Under the pieces are notes generated by a model. That model ran no database searches. It saw only the letters and a program-made list of their open reading frames with translations, and had not been told where the DNA came from. A stretch of 64,000 bases of DNA. Source: Apostichopus japonicus. Its lineage: Eukaryota; Echinodermata; Holothuroidea; Aspidochirotida; Stichopodidae. The stretch is taken from positions 7,066,714-7,130,713 of the forward strand of contig NC_092567.1 of the NCBI RefSeq assembly GCF_037975245.1. Direction: 5' to 3'. Below, one piece after another: positions 47,510 through 58,400 of the stretch. How positions within the stretch are numbered: the stretch's first letter is position 1; the number at the start of each line of letters is the position of its first letter. Made by a program: the position numbers and the translations under genes.

Positions 47510-49559
47510 GATGGTGACCGATGCGAAGCAGCGCGATTCAACATTGTTGTTCTTAGTATGGTTTTAAAGTCATACCAGAAACTGTTTTTTTATTGCCTAT
47601 TATTTGTGTGTGGGGTGCATAGATAAACGAAATTGCTTTTGAACATCAGACTCACTGTTTTCCAGAGTGCAATGGTGGACATTTTGGCGATTGACATAAA
47701 TGAAGGAAGAAGTGATACGTTTAATGATAAAATGAAGAAAAAAAATGAAGACTATTTTGTAATTTGAAAATATTATATTCGTGGTTTGAAATAAACTTTA
47801 GAAGAAGGTCTTGCAAATATATTTTTAGTGGCACAAGATTCTCTCTGTGGAGTAAATCATTACCGATGATTCGGTGGAGCTGTGATTAAATCACTTCCCA
47901 CGCACATTTACACAAGAAAACTATATTACCAGTCAGCATGTGGGAGCAATTATACTACTGCTTCGTTCTGTTTTCTAGATACCATAGTAACCAAAGAACT
48001 GGACACGTATTTTGTGACGCCGGCTGTAAACGGACACAATGTTGAAAAAGATCACGTACATGAATCTATTTTTTGCGTCGCAGATATATATATTCTAAGC
48101 CTTTGTCGTATATTGCTTTCTGCATTTTGTTAAAGTGCTTTAATATGTGCAGTAGACAAAAAGGATTCTAGTCATTCTGTTTGAATAAACTTTACAGCAA
48201 CGCAAAGAAGAAATAACTGAAGGGCTTTATTTCATTCTTTGGGGCAAGATATTAAGATTGTGTACATTTCTGTTGGCTTTAACTAAAATACCTTAAGTGC
48301 AAGATACAATGGGTGTTCCATACGAATAGTGCATGTCTTCTCAATATAATAGATTGTCCAATCAAAACGTTAAAAGGAATAATTAGTTAACGGAAGAGCT
48401 GTTAATGTTGCAGATTATAATTATGGGGATTTTTAATCTAATTTTTTTGTACACTGTTATTGATGAAAGAATTATCCCTCGCAATCGAAATGGTATAAGC
48501 AATGCTATAACTAAAATATCACCTTTGACGATGTCATAAGAGGGATTTGTCTGAAATACAGACTAAGCTGATTTACAGATACGACTGCCTGGTATAAAAT
48601 ACAACACATAGTCATATATATAGTATATTGCTATATGTATTCTGTTGCAGTCGATACGGGGGCTAAGACATGTTCGTATACTTGGATGAAAGTGCTACAG
48701 CATGCATAGCTATAGAGACTTAACTAGTTTTGTTGAAATTCTAACTTTCAGATATTGACATAAAGATTCAGTTGTTTTTTTGTATTACATTGTTGTAAAC
48801 TGTGACAGATCAGTGAGTTATGGGACATTAGTATGTAATACAGGTCACGGTAGGTCAGAGCGTTAATCTAGGATATGATCTTCATTTTCCCGACACTCTT
48901 ACATGTTGTCAAGTGTGTACCTCCTGTCACGCTCACATTAAGTGTTAGAAAGTCCCCATGACGTTATTACAAAGTCTTCATCAAGTTGTATTTTGTTGGT
49001 GGTAGAAATAAACTGTCCCTACTCCTCTCTTTCAACGCCCTTTCATCTGATTTGGAAACATATTCATGTGTTCCTGAAGCATCCATATCTGTTGTTGTAT
49101 TATGTTATTAATTTAACATGAAACGAAACCTTATAAAACTGTAAATGTTAGATAGACTTGTGCGCAAACGTGGTAATTAATGTAATCACACGTAGCACTT
49201 AATTATATTATTCTGATTCAGTAAACTTGAACCCAATTAAAGACGATCGGTCATAAAAATCCATGTATTGCCTAATTATCGTTATAGCATACTTTCTCTG
49301 GTTTAATGTGTAATATATAAATGAACATATTAAAGATGGAAAAGCATCTTCATAACAGATTCTAATGGCGGAAGGGGGGGGGGGGGGCTAGGTCCAGAAC
49401 TGAAGTAACGATAATTATATATTGTGTTAATGTTCATTTGTCCAACGACGAGGACTTATTTGTCCAGGATGTATTTATCGTCAAATACAACATATACGTC
49501 AGGAACCCTTGTTACTAGGCATGGTACAAATATTATGAGGTATGGTAAAAATAAATGAA
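47510..49559. other. Intronic spacer with a weak exon-like ORF
   Basis: AT-rich. At 47980 an acceptor-like TTCTGTTTTCTAG opens a frame to a stop at 48133, but no phase partner or motif supports it. A G-run lies at 49374-49387. Confidence 0.35.
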
Positions 49560-51000
49560 ACTAAATGAAGTCTCCCTTCCACTCCCGTACCCCAGCACTT
49601 TCGTCTTATTTCCTTATTATTGTTGTTGTCCTTCTTTCTCTGCATGTAAACTCCTTTATGCTCTCCTTATATAAGTAATTGCAATGTGAATCAATACAAA
49701 TTCTCAACTTTAAAGTAGAGAATATTCAGACAGATAAAAACATATAAAACAAAATGAATCTATTGTGCTTCCATTATCTCTCTTCTTCGGTTCTAGTAGT
49801 TTGAGTTGTAATGGGATTTGAGGGATCCCTATTGATTATATTTCATGATTTATTTCGATTAATGTATATATATACGTGACTGATGTGAATGTGTGGGTCC
49901 AAGCAGGCTTATATATAAAAGGACGTATGTGGGTTTAACTTTAAAATAAGAAACAAATGGATTTTTTTTAGGTAGGTTAAATCACCTCGATGTACTTTAA
50001 CATACTAGAAAAATTAAAGGAGAGGTGATTACCTAAAAGTTTAACTAAAATATTCAATTTAAGGTTTTTATTTCATTTTTAAGAAACGCAGGGATGTGCC
50101 CACGCTGGGCGGCCCCGAACAGCATTACAAATTACCGCCCAGCACTGTCTTAAAAATCGTGAATCCCGCCCAGCACTATTTTCATCTAAAATCCCGACAT
50201 TCCTAACAATATATTCAACATAAATTGGGCTTAGCCTATGCCAAAATCATACAGACTATTAATGTATCAGTTACGCATGCGAGAAACATTACTTACGGCT
50301 CCCAATCGGTCCCTTGCAAAATCTCTTTGAAACAAACTAATAACTTTTACCAGGTACGTAATATATTTCACTAAAAAAATTGTATATTGTAGTCAAAACT
50401 AGTACATGTGTATGTGCTTAAAAGTGCCAGCATTTGGCATCTGAGCACCTTCAAAATTCGAAGGGGGGAGGGGGACAGCCCCTTTCCCCTTAGACCCTTC
50501 CCACAGGACGGCGATCAGTATACCCGGCACTCAGGAAATCCTGGGCACATCCCTGGAAACGTCTTTTTTTACCATCTTCTGTACGTACAGTAGTATGAAT
50601 AGGCAGCAGCATTATCATATGACAAAAAGTCAACGGTGAATCTAAACTAATAGTGGTTTTAAAATATTTGTAGTATTTCTTTCGTATTTTGCATAACGGC
50701 TAAATAAAATTTTAAAAATAGTATCTCGAAGGAGCCTGGGTCGGAGTTGGAGGAGGGGTGGGGGTGTTGAAAGTTCCTAGTAATGTGGTTGATTTTGTAA
50801 AATTTACCACCCGGCAAATTGACTAATGTTTTATCTTCATGATTATATTCAAGTGCTGACGATAATTTAATGCAACATCCGGGCCTTTTATTCTCACATG
50901 GTCCGTATTGTTATTAGTATACTTTTTCCATCAGAATCATTCAATATGTCTATATCATATAGTATAAGAAACACTCTGATGTAGTTGAGTCCATTTACGT
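49560..51000 (+). repeat. Diverged third copy of the 41-44.5 kb duplication
   Basis: GTGGGTCCAAGCAGGC with TATATA and GGACG (49890-49925) matches 42867-42900. TCTTCATGATTATATTCAAG, then GCAACA-CCGG (50833-50885) match 41655-41712. Order is kept but identity is low, and the TIR element at 50090-50555 interrupts it. Confidence 0.4.
50090..50555 (+). mobile_element. TIR element with CAGGGATGTGCCCA ends (466 bp)
   Basis: The termini CAGGGATGTGCCCA and TGGGCACATCCCTG are perfect 14-base inverted copies. GAAACG stands directly outside both (50084-50089, 50556-50561), a 6-base duplication. The right part has the GGGGACAGCCCC-CCCTTAGACCC motif shared with other elements here. Non-autonomous. Confidence 0.8.
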
Positions 51001-51645
51001 CCTGATTCCGAGCCCAGTGCGAGACCACTTTGTTCGGGTATGGTACTCTCGAGTCCGAACAGCGTTCTATAGAGTATATGAGCAAACCAAGTCCGAGTCC
51101 ATCTAATATATAGAGACACAGCAATGAAGAGCTCACGCGGTTTCAGCCTATACTGGACTAATAGACACGCAGGGAGTATCGGTTAAATAAACTCACTCTA
51201 AATATTCCTTAATTTACAGACCGTCGCTTTTTGGTCTAAATGTTCCTTGCCTAACGTTGAACAAAGAGAGTAAAATATAAGAAAACTGATTATGTGTGCA
51301 TGTACAAATTACCAATTCAACATAAGGTTGTAGTGTTTAATGACGTCACTCAGTGTTTGATTACGTCACTAAGTGTTTAATGACGGGCTTAAAACTATGT
51401 CTTCCCTATAAAGCTGATGTTTATATTCATGTTATTAAGTCCGTGCATCTTACATTGACGAGTCTGTCTCCTTTATTGACTTTAGGGTATTCAATGTAGA
51501 TGTGCGTTTACCTGCCAGGAATAGTTTACTGTTATATTTGTGAAGATATATCATTCAAATTTATATATTTTTTGCTTCGTCATATTATGTTTTCCTGAAA
51601 TTCAATTTCAAAATTTCATGAATAAAATATTTCTCTTCCCTTCAG

Positions 51646-51681
51646 GCCTGTGACAATGATGGCAATCTACCAGGAGAAGAG
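51646..51681 (+). CDS. LRR gene, exon 4 of 4 seen (36-bp exon)
   Basis: The acceptor CTCTTCCCTTCAG and donor GAG|GTAAGA enclose twelve codons in phase 0, ACDNDGNLPGEE, which continue exon 3. Twelve open codons alone are weak evidence; good splice sites and matching phase are the support. The next exon would lie beyond the transposon that starts at 51864. Confidence 0.4.
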
Positions 51682-51949
51682 GTAAGAGAGACATAGATTC
51701 ATGTTCCTGTTTATTAGTAACGGTAACTTTAATAACAGACAAAGAGGTATTAATTAATGTGAAACAAAGAAATAAGACAAAAGAGTAGTATACTTCGTTT
51801 CTCATCAGGGTGGGAAGGGGAGGGGTTGGGGAGGCCAACTGTAGAAATCTATACTCAAATCTACACTGTAAAAACTAAAAGGGTTTATTTACCCCAAAAT
51901 AGGGTAAATGTAAATCCCGCATGTGGACACAAAGTATGGGTATTTATAA

Positions 51950-52972
51950 CCACATTTAGATGTGCATTTACCCTTTATTGTGTCGCTATGCAGGATTTAC
52001 ATTTACCCACTATTTGGTTTCTTTTACACAATTTAGGTGTGAATTTACCCATTATTGTGTTGCTATGCAGGATTTACATTTACCCACTTTTTGGTTACTT
52101 TTACACAATTTATTTGTAAGTTTACCCTTTCTTGTGTTGCTATGCAGGATTTACATTTACCCACTATTTGGTTACTTTAACACAATTTAGGTGTGAATTT
52201 ACCCATATTTGTGTTGCTATGCAGGATTTACATTTACCCACTATTTGGTTACTTTAACACAATTTAGGTGTGAATTTACCCATATTTGTGTTGCTATGCA
52301 GGATTTACATTTACCCACTATTTGGTTACTTTAACACAATTTAGGTGTGAATTTACCCATATTTGTGTTGCTATGCAGGATTTACATTTACCCACTATTT
52401 GGTTACTTTAACACAATTTAGGTGTGAATTTACCCATATTTGTGTTACTATGCAGGATTTACATTTACCCACTATTTGGTTACTTTAACACAATTTAGGT
52501 GTGAATTTACCCATATTTGTGTTGCTATGCAGGATTTACATTTACCCACTATTTGGTTACTTTAACACAATTTAGGTGTGAATATACCCATATTTGTGTT
52601 GCTATGCAGGATTTACATTTACCCACTATTTGGTTACTTTAACACAATTTAGGTGTGAATATACCCATATTTGTGTTGCTTAGCAGGATTTACATTTACC
52701 CGCTATTTGGTTACTTTAACACAATTTAGGTGTGGATTTACCCATATTTGTGTTGCTATGCAGGATTTACATTTACCCACTATTTGGTTACTTTAACACA
52801 ACTTAGGTGTGAATTTGCCCATATTTGTGTTGCTATGCAGGATTTACATTTACCCACTATTTGGTTACTTTAACACAATTTAGGTGTCAATTTACCATTA
52901 TTTGAGTTGCTAAGCAAGACTCACATTTACCCACTATTTGGTTACTTTTAAACAATATAGGTGTAAATTTAT
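51950..52972 (+). repeat. 77-bp tandem array, about 13 units, next to transposon terminus
   Basis: Spacing of ACCCATATTT at 52201, 52278 and 52355 fixes the period at 77. Each unit holds GCTATGCAGG, ATTTACATTTACCCACTAT, TTGGTTACTTTAACACAATT and TAGGTGTGAATTTACCC. Central units are nearly identical and outer units are diverged, a pattern of unequal exchange. The motif GTAAATGTAAATCC also occurs between the terminus and the array, so the array probably grew from terminal sequence. ORFs across it shift frame each unit because 77 is not a multiple of three. Confidence 0.92.
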
Positions 52973-52975
52973 GAC

Positions 52976-55143
52976 TTAGTTGTGTTGATGTGTGGGATTA
53001 TTCCATTAGATCTTTTGGTACTATTATGCTTAAGATGTACAACTACCTCTTTGATGCTGCTGCACATAATTTACAATTATACTAAAGGTATTCTGTATTG
53101 GCCCAAAATTATAGCATGCTATAATCGCTAGATGTTTTCAAAGAATACTTTCCTGGAGGTCACTACCCTCCAATGGTTCACAGACATTCTACATTGAGCA
53201 CACAAGATAACTGAATGTCTCAGTGAGAAAAATTTCCTCAAGAGTGGTAATAAAAACAGTTCAGAATTTTAAGCAAAGGTGACCATATTTGGCCAACACA
53301 GCATACCTTCATTGGGCTACATAACACAATGCAATTTAATTGTGCAGATTCTTGAATTAATATAATAGGTAAGAATGTTAAATTAGGAGAAAACTAGAAA
53401 CTTCAAACATGAATACTACACTGCATAAACGTGACATGAATAATCAATGCAATAGCATGTTTATATCAATCTAGGAATATTCATGCATAATGTACAATAT
53501 GGTGAAGCAACACTTAAAGTTGGTAACATATGTGTATACTAGTAAAACCTTGACTAAAAAATGTTACATTTACTAATGTATGATCACATTTTCTCAACAA
53601 TTAGAAACTGCCACAACCCATTACAAGGCATGTCAGGTATTAAACCATGTAACAATTTTCATTTACATCGATGAATACATTTGTAAAATTAAGGTGTGCC
53701 AATCTTTTAACATTAACATAAATCTCTATTGACCACAAATATTACTTTCAGGTTGTCTGTTATGATTATGCTGTATCACTGTCACCTTAAAAATCTGGTA
53801 TCACTCAAAAAGTGCATTACTTTGGCATAACATTGGTAAAAAAGACCATAACTCCCACTTTTATAAAATGGCTCAGCAAAAAATTGAGAAACTTGGAGAA
53901 TATTAAGATAAACAATAATAACTTACTAATAAAAACAATTTGTATGTAAACAACTAACTTTGCAAATCAATGCAGGTACATCAACATGCTTTTGTTTATG
54001 ATCAAACCCATCAGTTCTCACTGGCCATGAATGTTGCATCAACACAATAAAGGTTTACATGATAAGACCTGTATGTTACTAAGTTGTAAATTAATAACTC
54101 TAAAACATACCTTAACTCTAATGTATGATTAATTATAGTTCTTAGTGCTTTAACATTTCATGTTGATTTATCTTGAATACAACAGTACACTCAAAAAGTT
54201 GCATTAGAGTGGTGCATGTTTATGTGCACCACCCCCACCCCACCAACCAAATTTTGTTGTGACAGAACAAGCCACAATATATGGAACTTTCTTGTCACTG
54301 ATCTAATTGTTCCAGCAATTGTCTCCATGATTTTATTTATATGTGCATCAAGCATTACAAAGATTATCGATAACAACTTCCTGGTCTTGGTATAAATTGA
54401 CAAAAACAAAATCAAATCGAGCAAAGATACGGTGATGCTTAAGTTTAGGCCTATGATTGTGAATGATCACCATTAACCATCTGTGTTGAGTGTAACCGAG
54501 GCTAACTGAGGAAGACTAGCATACAATTAGTCTACACTAAGCTTGCTTCAACTAGGCTGAACGTTAAACCTTAATCACTATACCCCTCTATGTTTATTGT
54601 AGACCCCACAATTTATCACAAAATATTACTGTACACAATTTGCTATTCTTAATGCTCATCAATCTTGGTTTGAATGTATAAAAAATTTACTGGCTTAGAT
54701 AATTTGCTTAATATCAACTAATTGCTGTTTGGCCTTCTTATTACACCCAGTTCTAATTGTATTAACAGCTTATTATTGACTTTACTATATGACACCTTTT
54801 ATAAAGTTGCATTAGTGTTCCAACTAAATTTTCGCCCCCAACTTTGCTCTTCGTCATAACAAGGCATGTCACAGCACTTCAAACTTGTAGTTGCCCCTGA
54901 TCTCACTGTTTCACCAATATTGTAATGTTTAGTATTATATATCATTTAAGTGTATTAAGAATTACCCAAATTATCATTTTACACATTATTTGTCTTGTAA
55001 AATTATGCTAACAAACTAAATCCCTGAAAACAACACTATGCAAATCCAGCAAACAATCTGAAAAACATAACTAACAATAATTCTGGGTCAACAAATAACA
55101 GAAAAACAATAGAACTTGAAGAAAAGTCACAAAATGAAATAAA
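52976..55143. other. Non-coding region between array and 3' exon
   Basis: About 2.2 kb of AT-rich sequence, presumably 3' flank of the minus-strand gene inside the transposon. No ORF with a motif. A 77-codon minus-strand ORF at 54191-54424 has nothing to support it. Confidence 0.45.
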
Positions 55144-55428
55144 TCATGCTTGAAGTTTTGCAATTAATGAAATGATCTTTTGAGGCAATTTCCCCTTGTC
55201 TTTGCATTGCAGCAGAACATTTTGCAGAAATGTCAGTGTTCCTTTTACTTTGCCGTTATACTGTATGTTGAAAACATAATATGTTGCCAGCAGGATTAGA
55301 ACTGCCTCAGGGAAAGATGCTGCAGTACTGCATTTTTCGTTTTCTGCAATGATTGTTATGTTTGATGGGTCCAGCGGATCCCCAGTGTATGTTATGACCG
55401 GTGTGTTGATTTCAACATCCGAGCTAAC
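55144..55428 (-). CDS. Accessory gene exon h: C-terminal exon with stop
   Basis: Acceptor TTGTTTGATAG, 94 codons in phase 0, then TGA. Encodes ITYTGDPLDPSNITIIAEN and ASFPEAVLILLATYYVFNIQ, then a lysine-rich tail ending IAKLQA. The LLATYYVFNIQY segment is strongly hydrophobic and probably packs in a globular domain. Confidence 0.82.
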   Translation of the reverse strand, partial: VSSDVEINTPVITYTGDPLDPSNITIIAENEKCSTAASFPEAVLILLATYYVFNIQYNGKVKGTLTFLQNVLLQCKDKGKLPQKIISLIAKLQA

Positions 55429-58400
55429 CTATCAAACAATGAAATAAATAGGATGATTAATTCCTGATAACACATTTTCAAAGGTAATCCAGCTTCTTCA
55501 GAATCACATACACTAAACTTGCATTTGATAATATTACTTGGGAGCTGATTTGAATAAGCATCATTTCTAGCTATAAATGAATATTGCGAATGTTTCTATA
55601 ACTCAGGGTATATATAAACCAGAATGTCAAATAACTTAGTGATTCCTTGCCATTATGAAGCAACATTAGATGGCAGATTTTCCAACTTCCACCGTGCTGA
55701 CCTGATATCACCAGAAGTGCCATTGGCCTTAGAGTATCGAATAATAGGTGCCTATATAAGAAGATTGAATTTGAAACCAACTATCATTTCTTCAGCGATC
55801 AACTTTATTAAGACTTGGCTCTAATTGAAGACAAGTGAACTGTGACCTCCATACAAAACATTCGGGATTTGCTACTTACCAAATGCTACCTAAATTCAAT
55901 TCATGATATGTGGTGGTAATTAAAGGGTTCAGGTTTTCATGTTTGTTGATCTCAAATGACCTCTGATCACAATCAAAAACAGGAAGAACCACCTACTCAC
56001 CAAGGGTTACCTTGTGTTATCTTTTAATTCAAAGAAAAAATAGGGATCATCTGCTCACCAGGGCTATCTACATATTACTCTTGAAGTGCAAACCATCTTT
56101 CACTTCTTGAGGTATAGTGTTTACAAACCGAGGCCTCACACACACCCCGATCAGCATTGCATAGATTTCTTTGGCCTTAGAAGGGTTATCGACATATTAC
56201 TCTTTACATCTTTTGCAAGTTTACAAATAATACACCAACTAATGAAAGGGTTGTTAAAATGGGAAGCTTACATCATCATCACTGTTTATAAACAGAAAGT
56301 TGCGATCTTCTTTCAGGAAGCCAGGTAGTATCCAGAGAGCTGCGGTCCATGTAGCATCTGTAGCAGAAATAAACACAGAAGTTATTGTCTTCATTCAGTG
56401 TAAATGAATGTAAAATGTAACACAACAGTAAAAAATGTCATGCTGATTTCCTGAAAATAACATAATGATTTAGTAAGTTGATGTAGTGTATCAATGCAGT
56501 TTTATCTCTGCACTCTTAAAAATAACTACATTGAAGTGTTCCTTAATTAATGTTTTATTGCAGGATTCAGTAAACCATCTAATTCATCCAATGACGACAC
56601 TGTTGCTACTTTGCCTCATATGGTCACAACTTGTCTCTTAGCTCAGATTATCCTGTATATGAAACAGGATTGGCCACATTTTTCTTCATTATCTTGAAAG
56701 ACCTTGGATTTTTTTTTAAGTTTTCAAACATCTGCCATCAGTTTAACTAATTTATATTTTAAGAAGCTGACAAAATGCTTGTCTCAACTGAAACTGTTAA
56801 GACATATCTCCTAGTCTACATAATAGTAAACTTTTTTATTATTTTTGGTAATTAACTCAGCACTTTGAGATGTTAACTTACCCCTTTTGTCTTTTTCTGT
56901 CAATTGCTGAATAAAGTTGTTGTATTCAACAAGGAATCGAAGAGTGCCCTTTGAGTGATTTGTGTTGTAGGTGATGATCTTTGCTGCAATGTCATCAAGA
57001 TTTTTGTAGAACATCTCCGACACTGCATCCCAACTGATGATGGCTGAAAAATCTTCTATGATCTATGAATTAAGGTAATAAAAAGGATGATAATGACATT
57101 GTATTAATAAACAACTTTCAAACAGGAACTTTCAGCCAAGTATTCGTGTTAGATCATTAAGTCAGTAAAAGAATCTTGTTTTGGCAGTTATTCATGATTT
57201 TCTTCAGTCAAACCTCTATTTTAGTAGAAATTCTAAACATTCAAATACTCTTACATATCATCCATGGTATTTAGATTCACCTACTTTTTGAAAGTCCCTG
57301 TCAAAGCTAACAATGTGTTTCTTCCATGGTAAATAAAACAGCTATGATTAGCTCACTTGGCAGGTTAATTTGTGGCAAAATACACTCATGACCCTTTTCC
57401 TTGAACTTTGTCTACCTCAAATGATTCTTGAACTAAAAAAGGTAGGAATCATCTACTAACCAAATGCAATCAACATTCTAAGGGATTTTTAAGAAGCCAG
57501 TAACTGACAATTTTTCCACTTATTGCACTGTGTTTCATGAATATCAGCTATGATTCAAGGAAGCTTCCCTTCCTGAGAAATCCTGAGAGCAAGCTATGCA
57601 GCATGAACACAAGTTCATTCACCCTTACATACACAAGCCTTAACATTGGCTTATGATTTCGTCAAACCAACAATTTCCAGTGTAGAACATTATAATCATA
57701 AGTCTTAATAATTAGGAATCATTTGTTTGAAATTACCTGTTCTGCACAAAATAGAGTAGGAAATTTGCCTCTGATTTCTGCTATTGGTGGTTTCTCCTCA
57801 AGTACAAGTCTCCTTCTCTCTCCAAATGTCAGTGCCATTAATGACTTAATTTTGTTCTTGTCTTGTTTTTTCTTTGTTGATTCCTTTTGTAGTTCCTTAA
57901 TGTGCAGTTTGATAGTCTCCTCTGTTTCACCCTCAGGTAGAGTCCAATCAGCTCCCTCTTTTCGTTCTCCCTCGTCAGTTGTTGCATGTGTAGATGTCTT
58001 CCTCTTCTTCACAACTACATCCCTCGTCATGTGTCTCCTCTCATTTCTGAACTTATCTTTGAGTGCATTTTTCAATGCATCCTACAAAACCAAGATGCAA
58101 AAATGAATGGAAGCTGCAGTATGATGAGATAATCTGATATCAATGTTACATATTCTGTTAAAATACCTTTCTTCAGTCTGGACTTGTAATTTAAAGAGCT
58201 ATGAAATTGTGATGAACACTTGAACACAAAGTATATTGTAATTTTGTTACAAGGTCTTAAAAACAGCTGAACAATTCAAATTAAACTTCAACACTATTGT
58301 TAGGTATAAAACTCGGCAACCTCACAATGTAATTTATGCACATGTTTCATCATGTCACCTCACCCATTTTAAAGAGTAGACACCTTGATCTTACAAGTAT

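Noticed and set aside
47980-48133. Possible terminal exon after TTCTGTTTTCTAG
   Set aside because: Phase 0 is compatible with exon 3, but the frame then ends and would exclude exon 4; there is no motif or other support.
51826-52190. 97- and 76-codon plus-strand ORFs
   Set aside because: They run through the 77-bp array, whose period shifts the frame each unit, and across the transposon border.
51950-52972. CRISPR-like regular array
   Set aside because: The 77-bp units are repeated entirely, with no unique spacers, and the context is animal DNA. It is a tandem repeat.
57723-58106. 127-codon plus-strand ORF
   Set aside because: It is the antisense shadow of accessory exon e, which has splice sites, phase continuity and family-like motifs. 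The plus-strand peptide is low-complexity S/F/L.
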